64,000 bases of DNA from an uncultured Clostridia bacterium (GTDB lineage Bacteria > Bacillota > Clostridia > TANB77 > CAG-508): NCBI GenBank assembly GCA_947573445.1, contig CANPFR010000008.1, positions 1-64,000 on the forward strand. Direction: 5' to 3'. Under the pieces are notes generated by a model that had not been told where the DNA came from, searched no databases, and saw only the letters and a list, made by a program, of their open reading frames with translations. Below are positions 28,250 to 35,432 of this stretch, in pieces (within the stretch, counting starts at the first letter, position 1; each line of letters starts with the position of its first letter). The translations under genes were made by a program, and so were the position numbers.

Positions 28250-28389
28250 GTGTGATATTAGGTTCTATATTTTTATTATTAATATTAGATGTTTTTTTAT
28301 TATTTAAGATTCATTCACAATTGGAAGAAATGCTTGAATTGAGTTCAGATATTTGGATGCATACACCAAATTGTTTTGAGGAGGAATAG
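28246..28389 (+). CDS. Small phage membrane protein
   Basis: 47 residues (MSVILGSIFLLLILDVFLLF, then an acidic end FEEE). One membrane helix at the N-terminus. It begins in an ATGA overlap with the preceding gene and is followed directly by the next ATG, so it is clearly coupled. It resembles its upstream neighbour in layout, so the two may be diverged duplicates. Confidence 0.6.
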   Translation: MSVILGSIFLLLILDVFLLFKIHSQLEEMLELSSDIWMHTPNCFEEE

Positions 28390-28602
28390 ATGAAAGATGA
28401 TGAAATTTTAGTTATGTATAAAATAGGTTATTCAATTGATTATATATCAAAACAATATTTTCAAATGGTTAATAAAAATGTTAGACAAGATTTTTATGTT
28501 GGAAATAGGCTTATTGTTCATAAGAAAAATATAGGAAAACAACAAGCTTATGATTATGTATGTAAAGTTATTTTAGATGATTGTCTAAAAAATAATAAAT
28601 AA
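28390..28602 (+). CDS. Phage protein of unknown function
   Basis: 70 residues, soluble, basic (YGIDYISKQYF-like helices, then RLIVHKKNIGKQQAYDY). It starts at the first base after the previous stop with a GAGGAGG site inside that gene. No motif recognised. The helical, basic character would suit a regulatory or DNA-binding role. Confidence 0.55.
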   Translation: MKDDEILVMYKIGYSIDYISKQYFQMVNKNVRQDFYVGNRLIVHKKNIGKQQAYDYVCKVILDDCLKNNK

Positions 28603-28614
28603 AGGAGGTAAATT

Positions 28615-28767
28615 ATGCCAATACAGTTAGATACACAAATCATAGCAGATATTTTAAATACAATTGCTCCATTTGCTGTTACGTTGGGAATTACTTTTTC
28701 ATTAGCAGAAACTGTGTTCCAGTGGTTTATTCGTATTGCATTTGGACGCAACAATAATAGATTATAG
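28615..28767 (+). CDS. Small phage membrane protein (minor-coat-like)
   Basis: 50 residues. It starts at the ATG at 28615 behind AAAGGAGG. It has a polar start (PIQLDTQIIADIL), one hydrophobic segment (APFAVTLGITFSLAETVFQWF) and a basic tail (RIAFGRNNNR), the layout of inovirus minor coat proteins pVII/pIX or a second pVIII-like subunit. Function inferred from size, layout and context only. Confidence 0.6.
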   Translation: MPIQLDTQIIADILNTIAPFAVTLGITFSLAETVFQWFIRIAFGRNNNRL

Positions 28768-28778
28768 GAGGTAGAAAA

Positions 28779-29081
28779 ATGGAAAATCAAGAAAATAAAA
28801 TCAATGATATGAATCAAATTAATGAAAACAATGAAATTACAAATTTTACTGTAGAAGAAAATAATGAAAATGAAAATTCAAACAATATTTCGAATATGAC
28901 TAATACAACACTTAATTATTCATTTGATGAAGAACAATTTACAATAATAGAAAACAAATTAAATTCAATTGATAGTACTAATATTGTAATGATGGATTTT
29001 ATGATGATTTTAAGTGCATTATTACTATCAATCTTAGTATATTTATTTTTACATTTCATGTTAGAAAGGAGAAAAATGTAA
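28779..29081 (+). CDS. Acidic phage protein with a C-terminal membrane anchor
   Basis: 100 residues. The first 60 are Asn/Glu-rich and disordered (EENNENENSNNISNMTN). A hydrophobic helix (residues ~73-93, MMDFMMILSALLLSILVYLF) and a short basic end follow. The start lies 11 bases after the previous stop with TAGGAGG. It is likely a membrane-bound virion or assembly protein. No family assigned. Confidence 0.6.
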   Translation: MENQENKINDMNQINENNEITNFTVEENNENENSNNISNMTNTTLNYSFDEEQFTIIENKLNSIDSTNIVMMDFMMILSALLLSILVYLFLHFMLERRKM

Positions 29082-31289
29082 ATGAAACTTCGTAATAAAA
29101 TATTGATAATTACTTTTTTTTTTGGAATTGTAATATTTTATAATTCTAATTGTTATGGTGCAAATGATACTCTTACTTTTATTCATGATTCTATTTCATA
29201 TACTGTAAACATGCCTAATTGGAGTGAAAATTTAGAAATTCAAACTAAAAATGGTTATTCTACACAATCATATCATTTTTTTATAGCATATGATAAATTC
29301 ACAAGTCAAGTTCGTTTGTATGTACCTATTTTACCTTCAAAGTGCTTTGATACAGATAATACAAAAACGGTTTATGATATTACAAAAATGTATATAAAAA
29401 TTTATTATTCTAATTCTGACCCTTTATATGCTACTTATGTTTTTAATACTACTAATAATAAATATGAATATGTTTCTAATGTTTATTGGCCATATTTATA
29501 TGATTTTAAATTTAATTTATGGACCAATCCTTGGAATGATTATTCTTTTATTAATGCTTCTGAAAAAGGTGCTTATATTATTATGCTTTCAGATACTTCA
29601 TCACTTGTAAAATATTCTACTTTAATTATTAATGATCCTAATGGTATTGTTTTAGTAGAGGGAACTGGAGCACAAATTCCTGTATCAGTTTTCAAAACAG
29701 TGACTCTTTACATCGATGACCAGAACTTTCGAAAAAGATTCAAATTTCAGTTAAATATACCATTACCCTATTTAGATACAAAATACTATATATTTCTAAG
29801 TCAATACACTCGACAAGATTATGATAATGTAACTGCTGTATTCTACATATATACTGTATCAACACCACAAGATTATGATTATAGCAATTATCAAAATTAT
29901 TTATATTATAACGATTATGGACAATCAGATACAGAAACAGGAACGATTCAACTTCCAGCTGGATGTAGAATAACAGAATATGTAACAACTGCACAGAACG
30001 GAACAGTAGCCGAACTTGAAACGTTAAATGAAGAATATGTGGCAGAACGAAAAGAATGGGTTACATATGAGGATTTTAAGAATATGACAGGTATTACTCA
30101 AATTACTAATACTGGTTGTTTAACTTACAATTTTCTTAATATTACTTTAGGTCAGTCTGCTCCTACCTCATATTCTCTTGATTATCTTTTTCCTACAGAT
30201 TTTTATATAAAAGGTTTTAATCAGCTTTCTTCACTTTATAAATTGATGGATGGTTTAGGATTTACTGCTGATAAATTGAGTTTAAGCACAATTATGAATT
30301 TTTTAGGTTATAATTCATTTGAACAAGGCTTATATTACATGGTTACTAATATTCTTTACTATGGTCCTAAATTACCATTCAAATTTGATGATTTTATATG
30401 TGGTAGTGCATCTATTATAAGTTATGAAAATACACGAACATCTAATAATAGAACTGAAACTTTTTATAACTTATATCGTAAAACTAAAGTATATAACCAG
30501 GAAAACAAACTATATGATAATTGTTACAGTTTTCAATATATTGATGGCCAAGATGTTACAGGAATGTTGCCAGAAGGTACTGACTATGGTTATTTAACAA
30601 GTCCATTTTACAAAGAAAATGAAAATAGTTCATCTGGTGGTAATATTTTCTATGATGTTTTAGAACTAACTAAAACAGATACTTTTATTGATTACAGTAA
30701 AGATGATAACTCTATTCATAATACTTTTAATGGCGATTATATTGAAAATTTTGAAGAAGGTGACAAAATTACAATTAATAATTATTATACAGATGTAATA
30801 GATAAAACTTCTGATGAACATTTATTGCATAATATTTATACTACGTTATTAGATATTAAATCTATTTTATCAAGTATGAATGATAGTTTGATGGATACAA
30901 CTAATAATTTTTCATATAATTTTGAACAAAACATTGATTATTGGTTTTCAGTTAACACCTTTCAATTGGATTATACCGCTAAACAAATTAGTAATACCGC
31001 TAAAAATCATTTAGGCATTATATATAACCCATTTGAATTTTTAATTTATACAGTTACTTTATTTTCACGTATGGATAATACAACTGAAATTGTGTTAGAT
31101 ATTCCTGAAGTGTCTTATAATAATCATATTTTGATATCTGAAACACATTTTTCATTTACAGATTATATGAATGATTTGCCAATTTTAAAGACAATTCATA
31201 TGACCTATTTAACAGCAGTTGATTTTGTTTTACTAGGATTATTAGTAAAATTAGCGATAAAAATGTGGAAAGAGGTGTTTGACTCATGA
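29082..31289 (+). CDS. Large exported adsorption-like phage protein (pIII-like)
   Basis: 735 residues. Signal peptide (residues 4-26, LIITFFFGIVIFYNSNCYGA), a long Tyr/Asn/Thr-rich extracellular body with several beta-rich stretches, and a single C-terminal membrane helix (TYLTAVDFVLLGLLVKLAIKM, ~709-729) with a short basic tail. Signal peptide plus tail anchor, the largest gene of the phage, and a position just before a small membrane gene match inovirus pIII, which binds the host receptor and releases the virion from the membrane. It overlaps the next gene by 4 bases. No sequence motif confirms it. The body is likely host-specific. Confidence 0.7.
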   Translation: MKLRNKILIITFFFGIVIFYNSNCYGANDTLTFIHDSISYTVNMPNWSENLEIQTKNGYSTQSYHFFIAYDKFTSQVRLYVPILPSKCFDTDNTKTVYDITKMYIKIYYSNSDPLYATYVFNTTNNKYEYVSNVYWPYLYDFKFNLWTNPWNDYSFINASEKGAYIIMLSDTSSLVKYSTLIINDPNGIVLVEGTGAQIPVSVFKTVTLYIDDQNFRKRFKFQLNIPLPYLDTKYYIFLSQYTRQDYDNVTAVFYIYTVSTPQDYDYSNYQNYLYYNDYGQSDTETGTIQLPAGCRITEYVTTAQNGTVAELETLNEEYVAERKEWVTYEDFKNMTGITQITNTGCLTYNFLNITLGQSAPTSYSLDYLFPTDFYIKGFNQLSSLYKLMDGLGFTADKLSLSTIMNFLGYNSFEQGLYYMVTNILYYGPKLPFKFDDFICGSASIISYENTRTSNNRTETFYNLYRKTKVYNQENKLYDNCYSFQYIDGQDVTGMLPEGTDYGYLTSPFYKENENSSSGGNIFYDVLELTKTDTFIDYSKDDNSIHNTFNGDYIENFEEGDKITINNYYTDVIDKTSDEHLLHNIYTTLLDIKSILSSMNDSLMDTTNNFSYNFEQNIDYWFSVNTFQLDYTAKQISNTAKNHLGIIYNPFEFLIYTVTLFSRMDNTTEIVLDIPEVSYNNHILISETHFSFTDYMNDLPILKTIHMTYLTAVDFVLLGLLVKLAIKMWKEVFDS

Positions 31290-31555
31290 TATTGAATAAA
31301 TTATTTGGAACAATTGGCAATATATTTATGTTATTAATTAGTTTTTTTAATATACCAGGAATCCCAAATGATGTTTTAGAAAGTGCATATGATTTTTTAG
31401 ATATGTTATTTAGTAATGCTAGTTTATTAGGATTATTTATAAGAATTAATACAATTAAACAAGTAGCAGTTATTTTGATTGTTATATTGAATTTTAGACA
31501 TATTTATAATTTAGGAAAATTTATTATTAGTAAAATACCATTTTTTAAGAAATAA
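31286..31555 (+). CDS. Small phage membrane protein (pVI-like)
   Basis: 89 residues with two to three hydrophobic segments (residues ~8-22, ~45-58 and ~65-78) and a basic C-terminus (ISKIPFFKK). It is translationally coupled to the pIII-like gene by an ATGA overlap. In inoviruses pVI follows pIII and shares the virion end with it, so position supports a pVI role. Confidence 0.65.
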   Translation: MILNKLFGTIGNIFMLLISFFNIPGIPNDVLESAYDFLDMLFSNASLLGLFIRINTIKQVAVILIVILNFRHIYNLGKFIISKIPFFKK

Positions 31556-31581
31556 AATATGACCCTATAAAAACGCTGAAC

Positions 31582-31632
31582 ATAAGAAGAATACTTTTGT
31601 GCAAGCGTAGCGTCACAAAAGTTTCTTCTTAT
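31582..31632 (+). other. Long hairpin between virion genes and rep
   Basis: ATAAGAAGAA-TA-CTTTTGTG (31582-31601) pairs with CACAAAAG-T-TTCTTCTTAT (31614-31632). This is an 18-bp stem with a small internal bulge and a 12-base loop containing GCGTAGCG. No T run follows. In a single-stranded phage genome it would be a stable structure, a candidate origin or packaging signal. Confidence 0.7.
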
Positions 31633-31687
31633 ATATTAACTTGATTATCATTTAAGTTCTCGAGAAAATACGAAAGGAACATTGCTT

Positions 31688-32521
31688 ATGGATACAAAAC
31701 GATTAGCAGATTATGGTATTTACAAAGAAAGTCTTGTTAAAGTAACAAAATGTAACAATATTACAGATATTTTATATGTTTCCTTGCATAATACAGAACA
31801 ACGAACACAAAAAATTAACAAAGACGAGTATGTATTCCTCGAAACAGGAGAAATTAAAGAATATAATCATACAGAAAACCGAGGAGAAAATTTAAATTCA
31901 ATAAGGCAAAGCATAACAAATCTTAGAAATTTAATAAATAATAACTTTGTAGGTGGAAAAAACGAATTATGGATAACTTTAACATTTGGTGAAAACAAAG
32001 TTTATGACTCAAAAGAACTTTGTCTACTTTTTGAACTTTTTATGAAAAGATTAAGATATAAATTAAAACCTTTAAAAATAGATTATATTTATGTACCAGA
32101 GCCACACGAAAAAGGTGACTGGCATATACATTTACTTTTAAAAGCTGATAAAAATCTCTATATTTCTAATGATGATTTAAATCAAATTTGGACTCATGGA
32201 TTTGTAAAAGTAAACAGGTTGCAAAATGTCGACAATGTTGGTGCTTACGTTTCAGCATATTTAATTAACATTAAAGAAGGAGAAGAAACCAAGAAAGGTG
32301 CAAGATTATATTTATATCCACCTAATCATAAATTGTATAGATTTTCTAGAGGAATTAAGAAACCTGAAAGTGTATATATGTCTTATGAAGAAGCTACTAA
32401 GGATTTAAATGAAAGTGATTTAACATGGAAAAATACGTTACATATAGAAACAGAGACAGGTTTCAAAAATACAATACATCGTGAATATTATAATATTAAA
32501 AAGAAAAAGGAAAACTTTTAG
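31688..32521 (+). CDS. HUH rolling-circle replication initiator (G2P/ORF2-like)
   Basis: 277 residues from the ATG at 31688, after GAAAGGAAC. HUH motifs in order: ELWITLTFGENKV (motif I, residues ~97-110), YVPEPHEKGDWHIHLLLKAD (metal-binding HIH, ~140-158) and NVGAYVSAYLINIKEG (motif III, with the tyrosine nucleophile). It nicks the double-stranded circle and starts single-strand synthesis, the role of gpII in Ff phages. Its target is probably in one of the hairpin regions of the element. It overlaps the end of an oppositely oriented gene by 4 bases. Confidence 0.9.
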   Translation: MDTKRLADYGIYKESLVKVTKCNNITDILYVSLHNTEQRTQKINKDEYVFLETGEIKEYNHTENRGENLNSIRQSITNLRNLINNNFVGGKNELWITLTFGENKVYDSKELCLLFELFMKRLRYKLKPLKIDYIYVPEPHEKGDWHIHLLLKADKNLYISNDDLNQIWTHGFVKVNRLQNVDNVGAYVSAYLINIKEGEETKKGARLYLYPPNHKLYRFSRGIKKPESVYMSYEEATKDLNESDLTWKNTLHIETETGFKNTIHREYYNIKKKKENF

Positions 32522-32709
32522 TGGTTTTCCTTTAGTTTTTTGATTTCGGATTCTAAATCGTCTATTTTTGATTGCATACTATTTATTTTTTTTTCAGTAG
32601 TTTTATTTGGTCCAAATATTAATTGCATTAGTTTAATCATAAAGTAAATTCCTATTATAAATGTGAAAATTTCAATAAATATTTTTAGTAATAAATTTAT
32701 TGTTTCCAT
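32518..32709 (-). CDS. Small membrane/coiled-coil protein on the opposite strand
   Basis: 63 residues. A membrane helix (residues 5-33, NLLLKIFIEIFTFIIGIYFMI) is followed by a coiled coil (KKINSMQSKIDDLESEIKKL). A GGGAG site lies 8 bases before the ATG, which supports expression. It is one of three leftward genes in the provirus. A role in immunity or superinfection exclusion would be a guess. Confidence 0.6.
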   Translation of the reverse strand: METINLLLKIFIEIFTFIIGIYFMIKLMQLIFGPNKTTEKKINSMQSKIDDLESEIKKLKENH

Positions 32710-32753
32710 ATTTTTATCTCCCTTCTTTTTTATTATATAAATAAATAAAACAC

Positions 32754-32782
32754 TTGTAAAGTCCTCATAACTATGCTATAAT
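32754..32782 (+). promoter_or_regulatory. Transposase promoter
   Basis: -35 TTGTAA (32754-32759), a 17-base spacer, and -10 TATAAT (32777-32782), 38 bases before the transposase ATG, with a GGAGG site in between. Confidence 0.65.
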
Positions 32783-32819
32783 GCTGGTTATGTAATTTAA
32801 TCTTTGGAGGATTCAAAAA

Positions 32820-33770
32820 ATGAATGATAAAAGATATTTACCACATGAACTAAAGACAAGATATAATGCAGTAAAAACATACCTTAATAGCGGAGATATA
32901 TCATATATGTGTAGAAAATATCATATATCAAGGACCTCTTTGTGGCGTTGGTTAAAAAGATTTGATGGAACAAAGGAAAGTTTAGCAGATAAATCACATA
33001 GGCCACATTCAAAACATCCAAATGCCCATACAGACAAAGAAATTGAAAATATAAGAAATATAGTTAGAAGGAATCCTTCTGTTACATTGACTGAAATTTG
33101 GTATAAATTAAAAACTAAGTATGGTTATACTCGAACACCAGGTTCTTTATCTCGTGTTTTAAAACGTCTAAATTACCATGAAATTTCAAAAATTAAGCAT
33201 ACTTCTAAACGTCATGATAAAAAATATCATACTCCAAAAAAAATCGGTGAAAAATGGCAAATAGACGTTAAATATGTTCCAACCGAATGTAAGGCTAAAG
33301 GTTTATTATCAGATATGAAATTTTATCAATATACCTGTATCGATGAAGCAAGTCGTGAAAGGTATCTTTTTTGGTATGATGAAATATCAGTTAGTAATAC
33401 AAAAGATTTTATTAAAAGATGTATACGTTATTACAAATACAAACCATTTGAAATTCAAACTGATAATGGAATCGAATTTTCATATAATAATTCTAATATT
33501 ACCAAAACACATCCAATGGATAAACTCTTAGCAAAATTACATATTAAACATCATAAAATACGTCCTTATACCCCCTGGCATAATGGGAAAGTTGAAAGAA
33601 GTCATCGAAATGATAACGAACGCTTTTATAGTTTTATGAAATTTTATAGCTTAGAGGACCTTCGTCAACAAGGTGCAAAATATTTAATAAGGTCAAATCG
33701 TATTCCAATGCAAGTTTTGAAATATTTAAATCCAATTGAAAAACGACAAGAACTTCAAAGAGTTTCTTAA
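32820..33770 (+). CDS. IS481-type DDE transposase of the phage
   Basis: 316 residues. Residues ~20-120 hold two helix-turn-helix units (YLNSGDISYMCRKYHISRTS, then VTLTEIWYKLKTKYGY). The rve integrase core shows the DDE triad: D in GEKWQIDVKYVP (~147), D in EIQTDNGIEF (~218) and E in HNGKVERSHRNDNE (~260). Single-frame genes of this layout belong to IS481 and relatives. In inoviruses of Gram-positive hosts such transposases commonly mediate integration. It has its own promoter. I see no separate inverted repeats hugging the gene, which argues against a secondary IS insertion. Confidence 0.88.
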   Translation: MNDKRYLPHELKTRYNAVKTYLNSGDISYMCRKYHISRTSLWRWLKRFDGTKESLADKSHRPHSKHPNAHTDKEIENIRNIVRRNPSVTLTEIWYKLKTKYGYTRTPGSLSRVLKRLNYHEISKIKHTSKRHDKKYHTPKKIGEKWQIDVKYVPTECKAKGLLSDMKFYQYTCIDEASRERYLFWYDEISVSNTKDFIKRCIRYYKYKPFEIQTDNGIEFSYNNSNITKTHPMDKLLAKLHIKHHKIRPYTPWHNGKVERSHRNDNERFYSFMKFYSLEDLRQQGAKYLIRSNRIPMQVLKYLNPIEKRQELQRVS

Positions 33771-33852
33771 AACGGGGTATGGGGTGTCCCCATACGGGAC
33801 GACTGGGAGGAAAAGACCCGTTCGCAAGCTAGCCCCTATAAGCGTTAGCAAT
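33771..33852 (+). other. GC-rich structured non-coding segment of the phage
   Basis: A perfect GTATGGGG-TGT-CCCCATAC hairpin (33777-33795) lies inside an outer AACGGG (33771-33776) / CCCGTT (33827-33832) pairing, followed by GCTAG...TTAGC (to ~33850). The stretch is much richer in G and C than the rest of the phage. It has no T run, so it is not an ordinary terminator. Candidate phage origin or packaging signal. Confidence 0.65.
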
Positions 33853-33941
33853 TCATTTTTGTCTTTTTCTTGTATTCTACGCGGTACCTTAACTATTTTT
33901 TTTGTATCGTATTAATCGTGTTCTAAAAGTGAGAAAAGGGC

Positions 33942-34121
33942 TTATGTATGCCCTTCTTGTCTGTACATATATTCAATATATCCTTCGTAACTATTTATTA
34001 TGCTATAAATTTCATCTTTTGTAATGTATTTTTGTATTTCTAAATTGTTATTCTGCATTTCTTTTAGTTCTTCTATTCTTTTGTTTATTTTTTTAATTTC
34101 TCTTCTAGCTGATTTTGTCAT
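33942..34121 (-). CDS. Small basic helical phage protein
   Basis: 59 residues (MTKSARREIKKINKRIEELKEM, then EIYSIINSYEGYIEYMYRQEG). AAGGAGAATAAAT precedes the ATG. It is probably a DNA-binding or regulatory helix-rich protein. An AAGGGC/GCCCTT hairpin with a following TTTTC overlaps the stop (33936-33953) and probably ends the leftward transcript that also includes the gene at 34133-34507, 11 bases upstream. Confidence 0.55.
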   Translation of the reverse strand: MTKSARREIKKINKRIEELKEMQNNNLEIQKYITKDEIYSIINSYEGYIEYMYRQEGHT

Positions 34122-34132
34122 ATTTATTCTCC

Positions 34133-34507
34133 TTACTCAATTACTTTTATTGGCCAGATGTTGAATTCTTCTCTATGCATTCTTATATATTTCTTTTGTC
34201 TTGCCATTTCTTTTTTGTGTAACTCTTTGTTATATGCTATGAAATAGTTGTATTTATTTCTTTCATATATTTTATAGTGTTCTCTTTCTAGCTTTTTCTT
34301 TAGTCTTCTTACAAATTTTATTTTATTTATTTTTTTCTCTTTTGCAAACTTTTCTAATTTATGATAGTTGAAACTTAAATTTCCTTTGTTCATTCTGTAA
34401 CTTAATTCTTTTTGAATGTATTCAGATATCGCATTCGAATATTTTTTGTACTCTCTTAAATTCATTAGTTCGCCGTATGCTTTTATATCTATTTTTTTGA
34501 AAAACAT
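34133..34507 (-). CDS. Lysine-rich phage protein of unknown function
   Basis: 124 residues, strongly basic, with many Lys/Arg/Tyr-rich helices (FAKEKKINKIKFVRRLKKKLEREHYKIYERNKYNYF). The N-terminal part can be read as a helix-turn-helix. Start: the ATG ending at 34507, 8 bases after AAAGGAG, rather than the GTG at 34516. It is likely nucleic-acid binding, possibly the phage repressor or a replication helper, given its leftward orientation opposite to the lytic genes. Unproven. Confidence 0.55.
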   Translation of the reverse strand: MFFKKIDIKAYGELMNLREYKKYSNAISEYIQKELSYRMNKGNLSFNYHKLEKFAKEKKINKIKFVRRLKKKLEREHYKIYERNKYNYFIAYNKELHKKEMARQKKYIRMHREEFNIWPIKVIE

Positions 34508-34993
34508 ATAATTCACTCCTTTCTATTTATTTTGCTTTAAATTAAAAGCTACACTTTTTAACCTATTAAGTAATCGGTTATTTTTATTTCTATATTTAAT
34601 TTTCAATGTACTTTTGAATTGACCTAATATCAACATGTTTTTACGCAAAATCAAACAATACTCGTTAGGTTTATGACCTTGATTTTGAAAAAGTAAAAAT
34701 ATGTTACCCTTAAGCAATTCGGAAGTACCTTGAAAATTTCTCCAGATAATAAAAATAATCGATTATGTAGTTTATTAAAGTAGCTTTTCATGTTTTCAAA
34801 CAAAATAAATGTTCAGTGATGTTTGTTCAAAAAATACTTATAAAACGGCGAATGAACTTAGAGAAAAAATTGAATGAAATAGAATACATGAGGAAAATAT
34901 GGAATAAGGAAAGATGAAAGAGAGATATGAAAAATTAGAATAAAGACAACAAATATGAAAGAAGAAATGCAAAATTATAAAATTTTAAAAAAA
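34508..34993. other. Non-coding right end of the provirus
   Basis: About 480 bases. Open frames here lack ribosome binding sites. The strand is purine-rich from ~34860 on (many AGAAAGAT-like runs). I see no clear promoter pair and no strong hairpin. It probably contains control sequences for the leftward genes and the transposition end. Confidence 0.4.
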
Positions 34994-35007
34994 TTTGTTT
35001 CACATCA
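34994..35007 (+). repeat. Right terminal inverted repeat of the provirus
   Basis: TTTGTTTCACATCA, exact inverse of 26541-26554, 12 bases inside the right direct repeat. Confidence 0.8.
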
Positions 35008-35019
35008 TTGACAAACTTA

Positions 35020-35046
35020 CATAAATCGAAAAAAGTATTTTTTTCC
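35020..35046 (+). repeat. Right 27-bp attachment repeat (attR)
   Basis: Identical to 26500-26526. It is followed directly by chromosomal promoter sequence. Confidence 0.9.
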
Positions 35047-35054
35047 AAAAACGC

Positions 35055-35083
35055 TTTACATTTTATGTAAAATGATATATAAT
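35055..35083 (+). promoter_or_regulatory. Promoter with overlapping TTTACAT palindrome
   Basis: -35 TTTACA (35055-35060), a 17-base spacer, and -10 TATAAT (35078-35083). TTTACAT-TTT-ATGTAAA (35055-35071) is a perfect inverted repeat over the -35 region, so it may be an operator. Confidence 0.7.
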
Positions 35084-35124
35084 AATTAAGTCACATGTAG
35101 TTTAGCAACCAAAAGGAGGTTTTG

Positions 35125-35364
35125 ATGCACACAGATTTATTTGACAACCTGAATCAATCCAGACGGCATGAATTACAGGTTTTATGTAATCATATCTTGA
35201 GGACACCGTCGTTCAATCATTTTACTGTACGAGTACAAACTCGCTTGTACAAAAATGAGATTGAGTATATTACAAAACAGTACCCTCAATTAATGATTGA
35301 GAACTTGCAAAAAATTTCAAAGCATCTGGCTATTTCTTGTATTATTTACAAAAAAGAAGCCTAA
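35125..35364 (+). CDS. Small conserved-looking protein of unknown function
   Basis: 79 residues from the ATG at 35125 behind AAAGGAGG; the TTG one codon earlier is too close to that site. It is soluble and mixed helix/strand (FDNLNQSRRHELQVLCNHILR, then YKNEIEYITKQYPQLMIENLQ). Not recognised. It has a strong promoter and a strong terminator, so it is a monocistronic, probably well-expressed gene. Before the phage inserted it was the divergent neighbour of secA. Confidence 0.7.
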   Translation: MHTDLFDNLNQSRRHELQVLCNHILRTPSFNHFTVRVQTRLYKNEIEYITKQYPQLMIENLQKISKHLAISCIIYKKEA

Positions 35365-35390
35365 AAACAGATAAGATGATTTCCAATCTG

Positions 35391-35430
35391 TAAAAACCGA
35401 GTTTTGCTTTTTATAGCAAACTCGGTTTTT
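35391..35430. terminator. Bidirectional terminator between the 79-residue gene and uvrB
   Basis: TAAAAACCGAGTTTTGCT (35391-35408) pairs with AGCAAACTCGGTTTTT (35415-35430). A and T runs on both sides serve the two convergent genes. Confidence 0.9.
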
Positions 35431-35432
35431 CT

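Larger units (their letters stand above)
26500..35046 (+). mobile_element. Integrated filamentous (inovirus-type) phage
   Basis: An 8.5-kb insertion between secA and the gene at 35125. It is delimited by identical 27-bp repeats (26500-26526, 35020-35046) and, just inside them, 14-bp inverted repeats. Gene order: ssDNA-binding protein, coat protein with its own terminator, Zot/pI ATPase, several 47-100-residue membrane proteins, a 735-residue secreted and tail-anchored adsorption-like protein, a small membrane protein, an HUH replication protein, an IS481-type transposase, and three leftward small genes. This is the morphogenesis-plus-Rep gene set of inoviruses. No gene is visibly broken, so it may be active. 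The relation of the repeats to the transposase is unresolved. Confidence 0.88.

Noticed and set aside
32820..33770. The transposase as a separate IS inserted into the phage
   Set aside because: No inverted repeats or target duplication were seen close to the gene, and it has a promoter within the phage layout.
34523..34717. 64-codon leftward open frame at the right end of the phage
   Set aside because: It starts at TTG without a ribosome binding site and has no features of a protein.
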